DNA of 38,575 bases from Pseudolysinimonas yzui (GCF_014653215.1 NZ_BNAI01000013.1:1-38575), one strand, 5' to 3'. Counted from the first letter of the stretch, positions 1-8,230 are shown. The notes: generated by a model from the letters alone, not told the origin. A program made the numbers and translations.

Positions 1-2
1 GG

Positions 3-28
3 TGTCTGGTTTCAGGACATAGGAAACC
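3..28 (+). repeat. IS481 left terminal inverted repeat
   Basis: This 26-base end matches the reverse complement of 1271-1296 except at bases 7, 8 and 11. The strongest shared block is TCAGGACATAGGAAACC (12-28). Confidence 0.9.
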
Positions 29-38
29 GATGTCTCAA

Positions 39-55
39 GACATAGGAAACCCTCG
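39..55 (+). repeat. Subterminal copy of the IS481 end motif
   Basis: GACATAGGAAACCCTCG occurs here as a second direct copy of the left-end motif. It matches the right end (reverse complement of 1267-1283) over all 17 bases, which is a longer exact match than the terminal left copy gives. It may be an additional transposase binding site or the trace of an older end. It lies 15 bases before the transposase start, where binding could also affect expression. Confidence 0.75.
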
Positions 56-70
56 GCCACGCTCTGAGGA

Positions 71-1261
71 GTGTCGAAGGCTCGTCTGATCATCACCGCC
101 GTCACCGTCCAGGGGCTCTCGCAGGCTGAGGTTGCACGAACCTACGGCGTCTCGAAGGGGTGGGTTTCGAAGCTACTGGCCCGGTGGCGCCGCGAGGGTG
201 ATGCGGCGTTCCAGCCACGCTCGCGGCGGCCGCGGTCCAGCCCAAACGCCCTCGCCGCCGAGACGGTCGAGCTGATCTTCGAGCTGCGTCACCGGCTCAC
301 CGCGAAGGGGCTCGACGCTGGCGCACATACGATCGCCTGGCACCTGCAGCACCACCACCACGTCTCGGTCTCGGCATCGACCATCTGGCGCACCTTGAAG
401 CGCGCCGGCATGGTCGAGCCCGAGCCGAAGAAGCGGCCGAAGTCCTCCTACCTTCGCTTCGAGGCCGACCTGCCGAACGAGTGCTGGCAGTCCGACTTCA
501 GCCACTACAGGCTCGCCGACGACACCAACACCGAGATCCTGACTTTCCTCGACGACTGCACCCGATACGCCGTCAGCATCACAGCGCATCGAGCCGTGAC
601 CACCCCGATCGTCGTCGCCACCTTCCGCGCCGCTACGGAAACCCATGGAAACCCTGCCGCGACGCTGACCGACAACGGCATGGTGTTCACCGTTAAGCAC
701 TCCGGCTGGGGCCGCCGCGGCGGCCGCAACGCCTTCGAGGCGGAACTGCGCGACCGCGGCATCGTCCAGAAGAACGGCGCCCCCTCCCACCCGCAAACCC
801 AGGGCAAAGTCGAGAGATTTCAGCAGACGATGAAGAACTGGCTGCACGCCCAGCACCCTCAGCCCGCGACCCTCGCCGATCTCCAACGGCTGCTCGATGA
901 CTTCGCCGACGAATACAACCACCGCCGACCCCACCGGTCCCTGCCGCACCAAGCCACCCCGGCCGCCCGCTACCACGCCCTGCCAAAGGCCGCCCCGACG
1001 CCCGGCGGACGCGACCACGACAACCACGCCCGACTGCGCCGCGACCGGATCGACAAGACCGGCACCGTCACCCTGCGCGTCCACGGCAAACTCCGCCACA
1101 TCGGCATCGGGCGAGCCCACGCCCGAACCCACGTCCTGATCCTCGCCAACGACCTCGACATCACGATCATCAACGCCGTCACCGGCGAACTCCTGCGCGA
1201 GCTCACCATCGACCTCGACCGCGACTACCAGCCCCGCACAACAAGAAACCCCCGAACCTGA
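71..1261 (+). CDS. IS481-family DDE transposase
   Basis: This 396-residue protein catalyses cut-and-join transposition of its own element. An N-terminal helix-turn-helix lies at about residues 12-45 (the SQAEVARTYGVSKGWVSKLL stretch), followed by a second winged-helix-like segment to about 115 and an integrase (rve) core at about 133-300. The catalytic triad is visible as D142 (QSDF), D201 (LTDNG) and E248 (GKVERF). Length is normal for IS481 transposases and no frameshift is seen. The start is GTG, directly preceded by GAGGA, which is unusually close; no better in-frame start is evident. Known for the family: RNase H fold, two metal ions. Third codon positions in the 3' half are strongly C-rich, as in the host genes. 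Confidence 0.93.
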   Translation: MSKARLIITAVTVQGLSQAEVARTYGVSKGWVSKLLARWRREGDAAFQPRSRRPRSSPNALAAETVELIFELRHRLTAKGLDAGAHTIAWHLQHHHHVSVSASTIWRTLKRAGMVEPEPKKRPKSSYLRFEADLPNECWQSDFSHYRLADDTNTEILTFLDDCTRYAVSITAHRAVTTPIVVATFRAATETHGNPAATLTDNGMVFTVKHSGWGRRGGRNAFEAELRDRGIVQKNGAPSHPQTQGKVERFQQTMKNWLHAQHPQPATLADLQRLLDDFADEYNHRRPHRSLPHQATPAARYHALPKAAPTPGGRDHDNHARLRRDRIDKTGTVTLRVHGKLRHIGIGRAHARTHVLILANDLDITIINAVTGELLRELTIDLDRDYQPRTTRNPRT

Positions 1262-1270
1262 GGGTTCGAG

Positions 1271-1296
1271 GGTTTCCTATGTCCTGACACAGGACA
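1271..1296 (-). repeat. IS481 right terminal inverted repeat
   Basis: Read on the minus strand, this end begins TGTCCTGTGTCAGGACATAG and pairs with the left repeat at 3-28. Confidence 0.9.
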
Positions 1297-1299
1297 GAG

Positions 1300-1388
1300 C
1301 GGAGACGGAGGGATTTGAACCCTCGGAACCCTTGCGGGTTCTCCACCTTAGCAGGGTGGTGCACTCGACCGGACTATGCGACGTCTCC
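1300..1388 (-). tRNA. tRNA-Ser (anticodon GCT)
   Basis: The acceptor stem GGAGACG pairs with CGTCTCC, with G as discriminator base. The anticodon arm is CCACC-CTGCTAA-GGTGG, giving anticodon GCT for AGC/AGT codons. A long variable arm (GAACCC/GGGTTC) is present, as expected for class II serine tRNA. The T arm carries GGTTCAAATCC. No CCA is encoded. The IS481 element ends 3 bases beyond its 3' end. Confidence 0.97.
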
Positions 1389-1448
1389 CGGAAACTGCCT
1401 CAGTCATCCTAACGGCACGGGCGGGGCGTGCCGACCGCTCGGCGACGA

Positions 1449-2693
1449 TCAGTTCGCGACGGAGCAGGTGTACTGCGCCGCGGTCTGACCCTTGAGCCCG
1501 GGGATGAGCTGCGCCGCCGGCCCCTGATCCTCGGGAGTCGCCGACGGGTCGGGAGAGGCCGACGGGTCGGGCGTCGTCGGGGCGGGTGCGTTCGGGTCGA
1601 GCTGCGACCCGCCGTTGGCGCCGACCGCGTTGGCGTCGAGCGCGATCGGCACGTCGGCCTTGATCGCGTCGAAGAGCGCCTTCGCGGTCGACGTGATGGG
1701 CTGCACCTTGCCGAGGTAGATGCCCGTGCCCCCGGTGCGGCTCGGGTACTGCACCATCGCGATGTTCTCGAGCGGGATGTCTTTCAGCACGAGAGCGATC
1801 GCGACGAGCGTGTCGACGCGCGCAAAATTCTCCGACAGGGTCATGTGCTGCGTCGCAGCCTGGGCGATGCCGTACAGCTTGCCGAAGTCGGTGAGGGTGT
1901 CGTCGCTCTTGATCTTGCGCACGAGCGACGAGAGGAACACCTGCTGCGAGCTGATGCGACCGAGGTCGCTGCCGTCGCCGACGCCGTGCCGCGACCGCAG
2001 GAAGGCGAGGGCGTTCCAGCCCTGCAGGGTATTGGGTCCCGCGGTGGGGAGGTTGAGGCCGGTATACGGGTCGAGGATCGGCTCGGTGATGCAGACCTCG
2101 ACTCCACCGACGGCATCCGACATCGCGATGACGCCGTCGAACGTGATGAGGCCGGCGAACTGGATCGGGAGGCCGGTGAGGTTCTGCACGGTCTCGACCG
2201 TGCAGGCGAGGCCGCCGTAGAAGAGCGTCGTGTTGATCGGCTCGCCGGTCGCCGGCCCGCCGTTCTCGCACTCGGGGAGGGGTACGACCATGTCGCGCGG
2301 GATACTGACGAGCACCGCGCTCTTCTGATCCTGGGCGACGTGCAACAGCATGTTGACGTCGTTGAGCACAGAGCCCGGGTCGTTGCCGAAGGCCGCGCTC
2401 TGGCCCTCGCGGGTGTCCGACCCGACGAGCAGGATGTTGAACCCGCCCTCGTAGGCGCCGATCGCGGGCGGCGGTCCCTGGGTGTCGAATTCGATCTCGA
2501 CCGTGTCGATGTTGGACTGCAACTGCCAGGTCGCGATGGCCGCGACTGAGACGCCCGACACCATCACGACGGCGAGAACGCTCGCGACGATCGCGAGCAA
2601 CGACTTCCACGCCGCGGCGCGCTTGAGCCGACCGTGCCGGGCGACCCCTGCGGGCTCGGGGGCGCGCACGGAGCGCTGGCGCAGTTCGCTCAC
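1449..2693 (-). CDS. LytR-CpsA-Psr (LCP) family cell-wall glycopolymer transferase
   Basis: LCP proteins transfer lipid-linked glycopolymers to peptidoglycan on the outer face of the membrane. The 414-residue protein has a basic cytoplasmic N-terminus, one membrane segment at about residues 30-52, then the LCP domain with the characteristic NILLVGSDTREG, SIPRD and DAVGGV segments and the catalytic-site region around LRSRHGVGDGSDLGR. The tail is Pro/Ser/Thr/Asp-rich and ends in a short segment with one Cys. The frame is open upstream to 2783, but that would run through the tRNA-Ser(TGA) gene; the GTG at 2693, with GAGGA 6 bases upstream, is the credible start. It lies between two serine tRNA genes on the same strand. 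Confidence 0.9.
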   Translation of the reverse strand: MSELRQRSVRAPEPAGVARHGRLKRAAAWKSLLAIVASVLAVVMVSGVSVAAIATWQLQSNIDTVEIEFDTQGPPPAIGAYEGGFNILLVGSDTREGQSAAFGNDPGSVLNDVNMLLHVAQDQKSAVLVSIPRDMVVPLPECENGGPATGEPINTTLFYGGLACTVETVQNLTGLPIQFAGLITFDGVIAMSDAVGGVEVCITEPILDPYTGLNLPTAGPNTLQGWNALAFLRSRHGVGDGSDLGRISSQQVFLSSLVRKIKSDDTLTDFGKLYGIAQAATQHMTLSENFARVDTLVAIALVLKDIPLENIAMVQYPSRTGGTGIYLGKVQPITSTAKALFDAIKADVPIALDANAVGANGGSQLDPNAPAPTTPDPSASPDPSATPEDQGPAAQLIPGLKGQTAAQYTCSVAN

Positions 2694-2741
2694 GGCGGTC
2701 CTCGTTTCTACGGCTTTTCTACAGCGGGCGGGCGGGAGCGG

Positions 2742-2826
2742 CGGAGGGCGTGGGATTCGAACCCACGAGACATTTCTGCCCACCAGTTTTCAAGACTGGC
2801 TCCATCGGCCGCTCGGACAGCCCTCC
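2742..2826 (-). tRNA. tRNA-Ser (anticodon TGA)
   Basis: The acceptor stem GGAGGGC pairs with GCCCTCC, with G as discriminator. The anticodon arm is CCAGT-CTTGAAA-ACTGG, giving anticodon TGA for TCN-type serine codons. A class II variable arm and the T-loop GGTTCGAATCC are visible. No CCA is encoded. It lies between the HAD phosphatase gene and the LCP gene on the same strand. Confidence 0.97.
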
Positions 2827-2867
2827 CTGGCGAATCCGAATCCTGATCGTAACGGACCCGGACGCCG

Positions 2868-3689
2868 CTAACCCTGGAAATGCCGTGTGAGCGCGTCGGC
2901 GAGGCCGTCGTCGAGGTCGGTGCCGGTCACCTCGGTGGCGACCGCGACGACCTCCTCGGGGGCCTGCCCCATCGCGATGCCGATGCCGCCGCCGGCCGCC
3001 GTCCATTCGAGCATGTCGATGTCGTTGCGGCCGTCGCCCGCGGTGAAGACGCGGGATGCCGGGATGCCGAGGGCGGATCGCACCCGCTCCAGCCCGGTGG
3101 CCTTGTTGACCCCGTCGGGTGCGATGTCGAGCCACGCCGTCCAGCCGACGTTGTAGGTGACCTTGTGCAGACCCATCCGCTCGACGACGGCGAGGAAGTC
3201 CTCGATCGCGTGGCCGGGCGAGATCACGACGACACGGGTCGCGGCGACCCCGAGCAGCTCCTCGAACTCCACCTGGTGACTCGCGGCGGCGAGGGCGCCG
3301 TCGGGGAAGAACCCCGTGTAGCGGAACACCCCTTCGGCATCCTCGACGGCGTAGCTGGCCTGCCCGAGGTGACCGCGGATGGTGGTGAGCACCTCGGTGG
3401 CGTCGAACGTCTCGACGTGGTGGCGGGAGTAGCCGACGGGCGCGTCGGGGTCGCGGTGCAGCACGACGGCCCCGTTGGCGCAGACCACGTACTGCGAGAC
3501 GATGCCGAGGCGGTCGAGGATCGGCAGGGTCATCGACACCGAGCGGCCGGTGGCGAGCATCACCTCGTGGCCGAGGTCGCGCACGTTCCTGACGGCGTCG
3601 CGCACGGCATCCGTCAGTGTGCCGTCTTCTTGCAGCACGGTGCCGTCGATGTCGAGGGCGACCAGCCAGGGCTCGGCGGCGATGCTCAT
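2868..3689 (-). CDS. HAD-superfamily (Cof-type) phosphatase
   Basis: This is a 273-residue haloacid-dehalogenase-like hydrolase of the Cof/type IIB class, which usually dephosphorylates sugar phosphates or flavin precursors in the cytoplasm; the substrate here is unknown. Motif I is DIDGTV with nucleophile D13 and D15, motif II is ATGRS near residue 45, and motif IV is [10 protein letters not shown] near the C-terminus; a C2 cap lies between. The ATG at 3689 overlaps the serS stop as ATGA, so translation is probably coupled to serS. Upstream in-frame codons would lie inside serS and are not needed. Confidence 0.9.
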   Translation of the reverse strand: MSIAAEPWLVALDIDGTVLQEDGTLTDAVRDAVRNVRDLGHEVMLATGRSVSMTLPILDRLGIVSQYVVCANGAVVLHRDPDAPVGYSRHHVETFDATEVLTTIRGHLGQASYAVEDAEGVFRYTGFFPDGALAAASHQVEFEELLGVAATRVVVISPGHAIEDFLAVVERMGLHKVTYNVGWTAWLDIAPDGVNKATGLERVRSALGIPASRVFTAGDGRNDIDMLEWTAAGGGIGIAMGQAPEEVVAVATEVTGTDLDDGLADALTRHFQG

Positions 3690-4945
3690 CGCGGGAGGAG
3701 CACGTCGAGCCCGAGGTAGGGCTGCAACGCGTCGGGCACGAGCACCGAGCCGTCGGCCTGCTGGTGCGTCTCGAGCAGCGCGACGATCCACCGGGTGGTG
3801 GCGAGCGTGCCGTTGAGGGTGGCGACCGGCGCGGTCTTGCCCTCGGGGGTGCGGTAGCGGATGTCGAGGCGACGCGACTGGTAGGTCGTGCAGTTCGAGG
3901 TGCTCGTGAGTTCGCGGTACGCGCCTTGCGTCGGCACCCAGGCTTCGACGTCGAACTTGCGGGCCGCACTCGAGCCGAGGTCGCCCGCCGCGATGTCGAT
4001 TACGCGGTAGGCAAGGCCGAGGGACTGCAGCATCCCCTCCTGCATCGCGAGCAGCGCCTCGTGCTCCTTCTCGGCATCCGCGGGGTCGATGTAGGTGAAC
4101 ATCTCGAGCTTCTGGAACTGGTGCACCCGGATGATGCCGCGGGTGTCCTTGCCGCCCGACCCGGCTTCGCGCCGGTAGCAGGTGGAGATGCCGGCATACC
4201 GCAGCGGGCCGTTCGAGACGTCGATGATCTCGTCTTTGTGGAACCCGGCGAGCGCGACCTCGCTCGTGCCGGTGAGGTAGAGGTCGTCGCGTTCCAGATA
4301 GTAGATCTCGTCGGAGTGTGCGCCGAGAAACCCGGTGCCGGCCATGATGTCGGGGCGCACGAGCGTCGGGGTGATGAGCGGCTCGAATCCGGCGGCGAGC
4401 GCTCGGTCGAGACCCATCTGGATGAGCGCGAGTTCGAGCCGCGCGCCGACCCCGCGCAGGAAGTAGAAGCGGGCGCCGGAGACCTTCGCCCCGCGCTCCA
4501 TGTCGATCGCGCCGAGGATCTCGCCGATCGCGAGGTGGTCGCGCGGTTCGAAGTCGAAGGATGCCGGCGTGCCGACCTCACGGACGGTGACGAAGTCGTC
4601 TTCGCCGCCTGCCGGGACCCCGTCGATGATGACGTTCTGGATGGCCCCGACCACGCGGTCGAACTCCGCCTCGGCTTCCGTCGCAGCGAGCTGCGCGCTC
4701 TTCACCTGGGCGGCTAGCTCCTGAGCCTGCGCGACGAGTGCGGCTTTCGCGTCCTTCGGCGCGGCGGCGACCGTCTTGCCGAAGACGTTCTGCTCGGCGC
4801 GCACCGTCTCGAAGGCGTTGAGCGCGGCGCGGCGGGCGGCGTCGGCCGCGATCGCCTCGTCGACGCTCGACGGTGGCACACCCCGCGCCTCCTGCGAACG
4901 GCGGACGGCGTCGGGGTTCTCACGCAGCAACTGCGGGTCGATCAC
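3686..4945 (-). CDS. serS: Seryl-tRNA synthetase
   Basis: SerS charges serine tRNAs. At 419 residues it has normal bacterial length. Residues 1-100 form the long helical coiled-coil arm that contacts the long variable arm of tRNA-Ser. The class II catalytic core follows, with motif 2 ([22 protein letters not shown]) and motif 3 ([15 protein letters not shown]) clearly visible, plus the [13 protein letters not shown] segment of the active site. It is the first gene of a serS-HAD pair (4-base overlap), and two tRNA-Ser genes lie downstream on the same strand. Confidence 0.97.
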   Translation of the reverse strand: MIDPQLLRENPDAVRRSQEARGVPPSSVDEAIAADAARRAALNAFETVRAEQNVFGKTVAAAPKDAKAALVAQAQELAAQVKSAQLAATEAEAEFDRVVGAIQNVIIDGVPAGGEDDFVTVREVGTPASFDFEPRDHLAIGEILGAIDMERGAKVSGARFYFLRGVGARLELALIQMGLDRALAAGFEPLITPTLVRPDIMAGTGFLGAHSDEIYYLERDDLYLTGTSEVALAGFHKDEIIDVSNGPLRYAGISTCYRREAGSGGKDTRGIIRVHQFQKLEMFTYIDPADAEKEHEALLAMQEGMLQSLGLAYRVIDIAAGDLGSSAARKFDVEAWVPTQGAYRELTSTSNCTTYQSRRLDIRYRTPEGKTAPVATLNGTLATTRWIVALLETHQQADGSVLVPDALQPYLGLDVLLPR

Positions 4946-5012
4946 CTTCCCATCCTATTGACGCCCGTGCAAGGCCCAGCCCGCGCGCTTCCGCCAGACG
5001 TAGGGTTGTGCC

Positions 5013-5993
5013 ATGTCCCCGGCCGCGCCCTCACATCGGCGCGCGGCGATCATCTACAACCCCCTCAAGGTCGACAAGGCGAAACTTCGCTCCTCGGTCG
5101 CGACGGCCGAGAAGGCTGCCGGGTGGGACAAGAGTCTCTGGTTCGAGACGACGGCCGAAGAGGCCGGCGGCGGGCTCGCGAAGAAGGCGGCGGCGGAGAA
5201 GGTCGAGGTCGTGCTCGCAGCCGGCGGCGACGGCACCGTCCGCGCGGTCGCCGAAGGATTGCGCGACACCAAAGTCGCCCTGGCGCTGCTGCCTGCGGGC
5301 ACCGGCAACCTGCTGGCTCGCAACCTCGACCTGCCGCTGTCTGATCTCGACTCCTCGGTGCAGGCCGCGTTCACCGGCGAGGACCGCGACATCGATCTGG
5401 GGCTCGTCGAGATCGAACGACCCGACGGCGCGACCGAACAACACGCCTTCGTCGTCATGGCCGGCATCGGGCTCGACGCGAAGATGGTCGCCAACACCAA
5501 CCCCGAACTGAAGAAGCGGGTCGGCTGGCTCGCCTACGCGGATGCCATCGCCCGGTCGCTGAGGGACGCCAAGCAGTTGCGCATCAGCTTCCGCGCCGAC
5601 GACGGAGCGGCCAGGACGATGCGGGCCCACACCGTGCTGGTCGGCAACTGCGGGTTGCTGCCCGGCAACGTGCTGCTGCTGCCCGACGCGTCGCTCGACG
5701 ACGGGGTGCTCGACATCGTGGCCCTCCGCCCCGAGGGCTTCTTCGGCTGGGCGCAGGTATGGGTGAAGATCGTGTGGGAGAACGGGGTGCTGCGCCGCAG
5801 CTCGGTCGGCCGCAAGATGATGGGCTACACGCGAGAGATCCGCACCCTGCGCTATCTGAAGGCGTCGACGTTCGAGGTGCGGCTGGATCGGGCCGAGGAG
5901 TTCGAGCTCGACGGCGACGAGTTCGGTGTCGTCGTCGGGTTCCGCACCGAGGTCGACGCGGGCGCGCTGACGGTGCGCGTGCCGGCGGCCTGA
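5013..5993 (+). CDS. Diacylglycerol kinase-like lipid kinase
   Basis: The 326-residue protein belongs to the DagK/YegS/BmrU lipid kinase family, which phosphorylates diacylglycerol or related lipids at the inner membrane face. The nucleotide-binding signature GGDGT lies at residues 71-75 after a run of strand-like residues, followed by LPAGTGNLLARNL at about 93. The C-terminal beta-sandwich domain carries the LDDGVLDIV and DGDEFG segments typical of the family. The start ATG follows a spacer with only a weak purine stretch. It is transcribed alone, convergent with the membrane-protein operon, whose last gene overlaps its 3' end by 142 bases. Confidence 0.9.
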   Translation: MSPAAPSHRRAAIIYNPLKVDKAKLRSSVATAEKAAGWDKSLWFETTAEEAGGGLAKKAAAEKVEVVLAAGGDGTVRAVAEGLRDTKVALALLPAGTGNLLARNLDLPLSDLDSSVQAAFTGEDRDIDLGLVEIERPDGATEQHAFVVMAGIGLDAKMVANTNPELKKRVGWLAYADAIARSLRDAKQLRISFRADDGAARTMRAHTVLVGNCGLLPGNVLLLPDASLDDGVLDIVALRPEGFFGWAQVWVKIVWENGVLRRSSVGRKMMGYTREIRTLRYLKASTFEVRLDRAEEFELDGDEFGVVVGFRTEVDAGALTVRVPAA

Positions 5994-6265
5994 CCCCGGA
6001 GCAGCGCCCGGTATGCCGCGAGCGCGAGCGCCGCGAGGCCGGCGACGAGGGCCGCGAGCACCAGCCAGGGCACCTGCGCGTAGTAGATCCACCCGCTGTT
6101 GACCCAGGCGAAGTACTCGTCGAGAGCCGCCTGATCCGTGCCGCCGGCGAACACGAAGTCGGCGATGTCGGCCTGCGGGATGATCCAGCGCAGCGTCGCC
6201 GCCACGGCGAGCCCGGCGAGAACGACGGCGATCGCCGAGAGGGCGACGATCGGGCGGCTGCTCAT
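5852..6265 (-). CDS. Small membrane protein, unit 1B of a repeated family
   Basis: Function not recognised. The ATG at 6265 overlaps the stop of the upstream gene (ATGA). Two membrane segments are visible (about residues 6-26 and 60-85), joined by a loop of about 40 residues rich in acidic and aromatic residues. The second segment starts with the VPWLVL motif that recurs in the fused unit-3 protein. After residue 85 the frame stays open to 5852 only because it runs antisense through the last 142 bases of the lipid kinase gene; that Ser/Thr/Asn-rich tail is not convincing as selected protein sequence. Possibly an ancestral stop was lost. Confidence 0.7.
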   Translation of the reverse strand: MSSRPIVALSAIAVVLAGLAVAATLRWIIPQADIADFVFAGGTDQAALDEYFAWVNSGWIYYAQVPWLVLAALVAGLAALALAAYRALLRGQAAGTRTVSAPASTSVRNPTTTPNSSPSSSNSSARSSRTSNVDAFR

Positions 6266-6726
6266 CCGGATCTCCGCGTGGGAATGACGGCCCGCACGAC
6301 GATCCACAGCACGATCCCGAGCACGCCGGCGACGAGAAGCGGCCCCGGCAGCTGGGAGATCATGGTGCCGTAGAGCTGGTCTTCGATCCCGGTGCCCAGC
6401 CCCGAATCGCGCGCCTCGACCGCGCCGGCGAAGAGCATCGCGGCAAGGACCAGCAGCGCGACCCCGACTCCGAGCAGCGCCCACTCCAGGCGCGGGCGGC
6501 CCGGTGGCACGAACTCCTCGGCCTCGGAGACCGTCTCCACCCGAGGCGCCGCGGACGGCTTCTCGGCGAGGGGCGGCGGGTCGGGCACGCGCGGCGCCGT
6601 CGGCGGCGGCCCGCCCTCGAGACGCACCGGCCCGCGCCTCGCGGGCGGAGTCGCGTGCTGGGCCGGATCGAAGCCGCGCTGGAACTGCGCGGCGTAGCGG
6701 GGGTCGATCTCCGAACCGTGAGCCAT
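6262..6726 (-). CDS. Membrane protein with IDPRYAAQFQRG motif, unit 1A
   Basis: Function not recognised. The 154-residue protein starts with the IDPRYAAQFQRGFDP motif shared by three genes in this operon, then has a proline-rich cytoplasmic stretch (RLEGGPPPTAPRVPDPP) up to about residue 80, and two membrane segments (about 82-105 and 128-148) separated by a short extracytoplasmic loop. The second segment begins PGPLL, as in the paralogues. GGGAGGAGGG upstream of the ATG is a strong ribosome site, and the leader GGGATCGGCATGGC resembles the leader of unit 3. Its stop overlaps the start of unit 1B. Confidence 0.85.
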   Translation of the reverse strand: MAHGSEIDPRYAAQFQRGFDPAQHATPPARRGPVRLEGGPPPTAPRVPDPPPLAEKPSAAPRVETVSEAEEFVPPGRPRLEWALLGVGVALLVLAAMLFAGAVEARDSGLGTGIEDQLYGTMISQLPGPLLVAGVLGIVLWIVVRAVIPTRRSG

Positions 6727-6773
6727 GCCGATCCCTCCTCCCTACGTCGTCGTAGCGGGAGCGTGCAATGACC

Positions 6774-7088
6774 CTAGCTCTGTCGGAGTGAGCCCGGGGA
6801 GGTCGTCGGGAGAGGCTCCGTGCGCGCCTGCGCGAGCTGACGAGCGCGCACGACGAGCGCGAGGGCTCCGATGCCCGCGATGAGCCCGGCCCCGATGAAC
6901 GGGCTCGGCACCGACCACAGCATGTTCAGCCACGCCTCATGACGAGCCCACTCCTCCTGATCTTCGACGAGCGCCGACGTGAGCTCGCGATTGCCGAGCA
7001 TGCCGACGGTCCCCAGCCACAGCGCGCCGAACCCGGCCACGATAAGGGAGAGGGCGAGTGCGGCGAGGATGACGACGCGAGCGGTCAT
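6774..7088 (-). CDS. Small membrane protein, unit 2B of a repeated family
   Basis: Function not recognised. This 104-residue protein has two membrane segments (about residues 4-27 and 60-82) with a charged loop between them, and VPSPF before the second segment, matching the P-x-P motif of its paralogues. The ATG at 7088 overlaps the stop of the upstream gene (ATGA), so it is likely translated with unit 2A. The short tail is polar. The in-frame codons upstream of 7088 belong to the antisense or overlapping frame of unit 2A and are rejected. Confidence 0.82.
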   Translation of the reverse strand: MTARVVILAALALSLIVAGFGALWLGTVGMLGNRELTSALVEDQEEWARHEAWLNMLWSVPSPFIGAGLIAGIGALALVVRARQLAQARTEPLPTTSPGSLRQS

Positions 7089-7552
7089 TCCCGTGGCCTC
7101 ACGGCCTGGAGAACGATTCCCCCGGTGATGGCGACGACTCCTGCCGTCAGAAGGGGGCTGGGAAGCATCCACCGCGCCTGCTCCAGGAAGACCTCCCACT
7201 CGCTCGTGACGCCCGATCCGTAGAAGGCCCCGGTGTCAGTGGCCATGCTCCACAGCAGCATCAACGCGATCATGATGAAGACGGCTCCGATGCCCGGCAA
7301 GAGCCAGTCCCACCACGTGGAAGCGACCCGGGTCGGGGCCACGGCCGGCGTCAGCTCCTCGGCATCCTCGGGAACCTCAACAGGCTGCGCCGGCGCCTTT
7401 CGCGGCGGGTCGGGCACGCGCGGGGCCGTGGCGGGCGGGCCGCCCTCGAGCCGCATCGGCCCGCGTCGCACGGGAGATGCATCGCGTGCGGGGTCGAAGC
7501 CACGCTGGAACTGCGCGGCATAACGCGGGTCGATTCGTGCATCGTCCGCCAT
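7085..7552 (-). CDS. Membrane protein with IDPRYAAQFQRG motif, unit 2A
   Basis: Function not recognised. The 155-residue protein is a clear paralogue of unit 1A: IDPRYAAQFQRGFDP at residue 8, then the RRGPMRLEGGPPATAPRVPDPP stretch (almost identical to unit 1A over about 20 residues), an acidic linker, and two membrane segments at about 85-106 and 131-150 with LPSPLL before the second. The ATG at 7552 with GAAGAGG upstream is preferred over the TTG at 7558. It is the middle member of a minus-strand operon that begins with pheA. Confidence 0.85.
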   Translation of the reverse strand: MADDARIDPRYAAQFQRGFDPARDASPVRRGPMRLEGGPPATAPRVPDPPRKAPAQPVEVPEDAEELTPAVAPTRVASTWWDWLLPGIGAVFIMIALMLLWSMATDTGAFYGSGVTSEWEVFLEQARWMLPSPLLTAGVVAITGGIVLQAVRPRE

Positions 7553-7609
7553 CGCCAACCTCTTCCCTTGCGCGTCAGGCGCACCCGACCGGCGCCACGT
7601 GAGTCCGAT

Positions 7610-8215
7610 TCATACCCTGCTACGCGGAGGCTCCCGGGACAAGATGACGGCGACCGTGCCGACGAGCGCCCCTGCCGCCGCGAGGACCAGCCACGGCAAC
7701 AGCTCGATCAGCACAGCGGCGATCTGCACGCGGTGAAGGTAGGTCGACATGGCCGCGTCGGGCAGCGGGATTCCGCCTGAACTGACCGGCCCCTGCGCGG
7801 TGAGCCCGATCAGACGGCTGAGCCCCCACACCACAGCGCTCACGAGCGCGAGCAGCGTCGCCGCGGTCGTCGCGAGCACCGCCGCCGAGGAGCGCGGTCG
7901 CCTGAATCGCTGGCCCATCGCCCACAGGATCACGGCGAGCACGGCCGAGGTAAGCAGCGGACCCGGCGCTTTCGTCGCGAGGATGGTGGTCACCTCTCGC
8001 TGCCCGCTCGGCACGGTCGCGGATGCGGCGCCGACGGCGCTCGCGACGGCGAGTGCCAGCAGAGCTCCCGCCAGCACGAGGAGCACGGCAGCTGGCAGGT
8101 GGCGGCGGGGAGTCTCATCCTCCTCAACGAGCGGCGCGACAGGATCGCCACCCTGCGCGCGGTCGTAGCCACGCTGGAACTGCGCGGCGTAGCGGGGGTC
8201 GATCCCATCCGCCAT
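7610..8215 (-). CDS. Fused four-segment membrane protein, unit 3 of the family
   Basis: Function not recognised. The 201-residue protein starts MADGIDPRYAAQFQRGYD, lacks most of the proline-rich linker, and has four membrane segments (about residues 40-62, 80-100, 108-130 and 165-190). It looks like an A half and a B half joined in one chain: APGPLL precedes segment 2 and LPWLVL precedes segment 4, the same motifs that open the second segments of the separate A and B proteins. AGGAAGG lies 7 bases before the ATG, and only 15 bases separate it from the pheA stop. Confidence 0.85.
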   Translation of the reverse strand: MADGIDPRYAAQFQRGYDRAQGGDPVAPLVEEDETPRRHLPAAVLLVLAGALLALAVASAVGAASATVPSGQREVTTILATKAPGPLLTSAVLAVILWAMGQRFRRPRSSAAVLATTAATLLALVSAVVWGLSRLIGLTAQGPVSSGGIPLPDAAMSTYLHRVQIAAVLIELLPWLVLAAAGALVGTVAVILSREPPRSRV

Positions 8216-8230
8216 CGCCGATCCTTCCTG

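Larger units (their letters stand above)
3..1296 (+). mobile_element. Complete IS481-family insertion sequence
   Basis: The element is bounded by 26-base terminal inverted repeats (3-28 and 1271-1296, 23 of 26 bases matching) that begin with TGT, as is usual for IS481-family ends. One transposase gene fills the interior. The right end stops 3 bases short of the tRNA-Ser(GCU) gene. Only two bases of left flank are visible, so a target duplication cannot be confirmed. The transposase frame is intact, so the copy may be active or recently arrived. Confidence 0.9.

Noticed and set aside
1-1400. Integrative element or prophage using tRNA-Ser as attachment site
   Set aside because: The neighbour is a DDE transposon with its own inverted ends; there is no tyrosine integrase and no repeated tRNA 3' end.
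2694-2783. Longer LCP protein starting at 2783
   Set aside because: The added part would be translated through the tRNA-Ser(TGA) gene and has no ribosome site; GTG 2693 has one.
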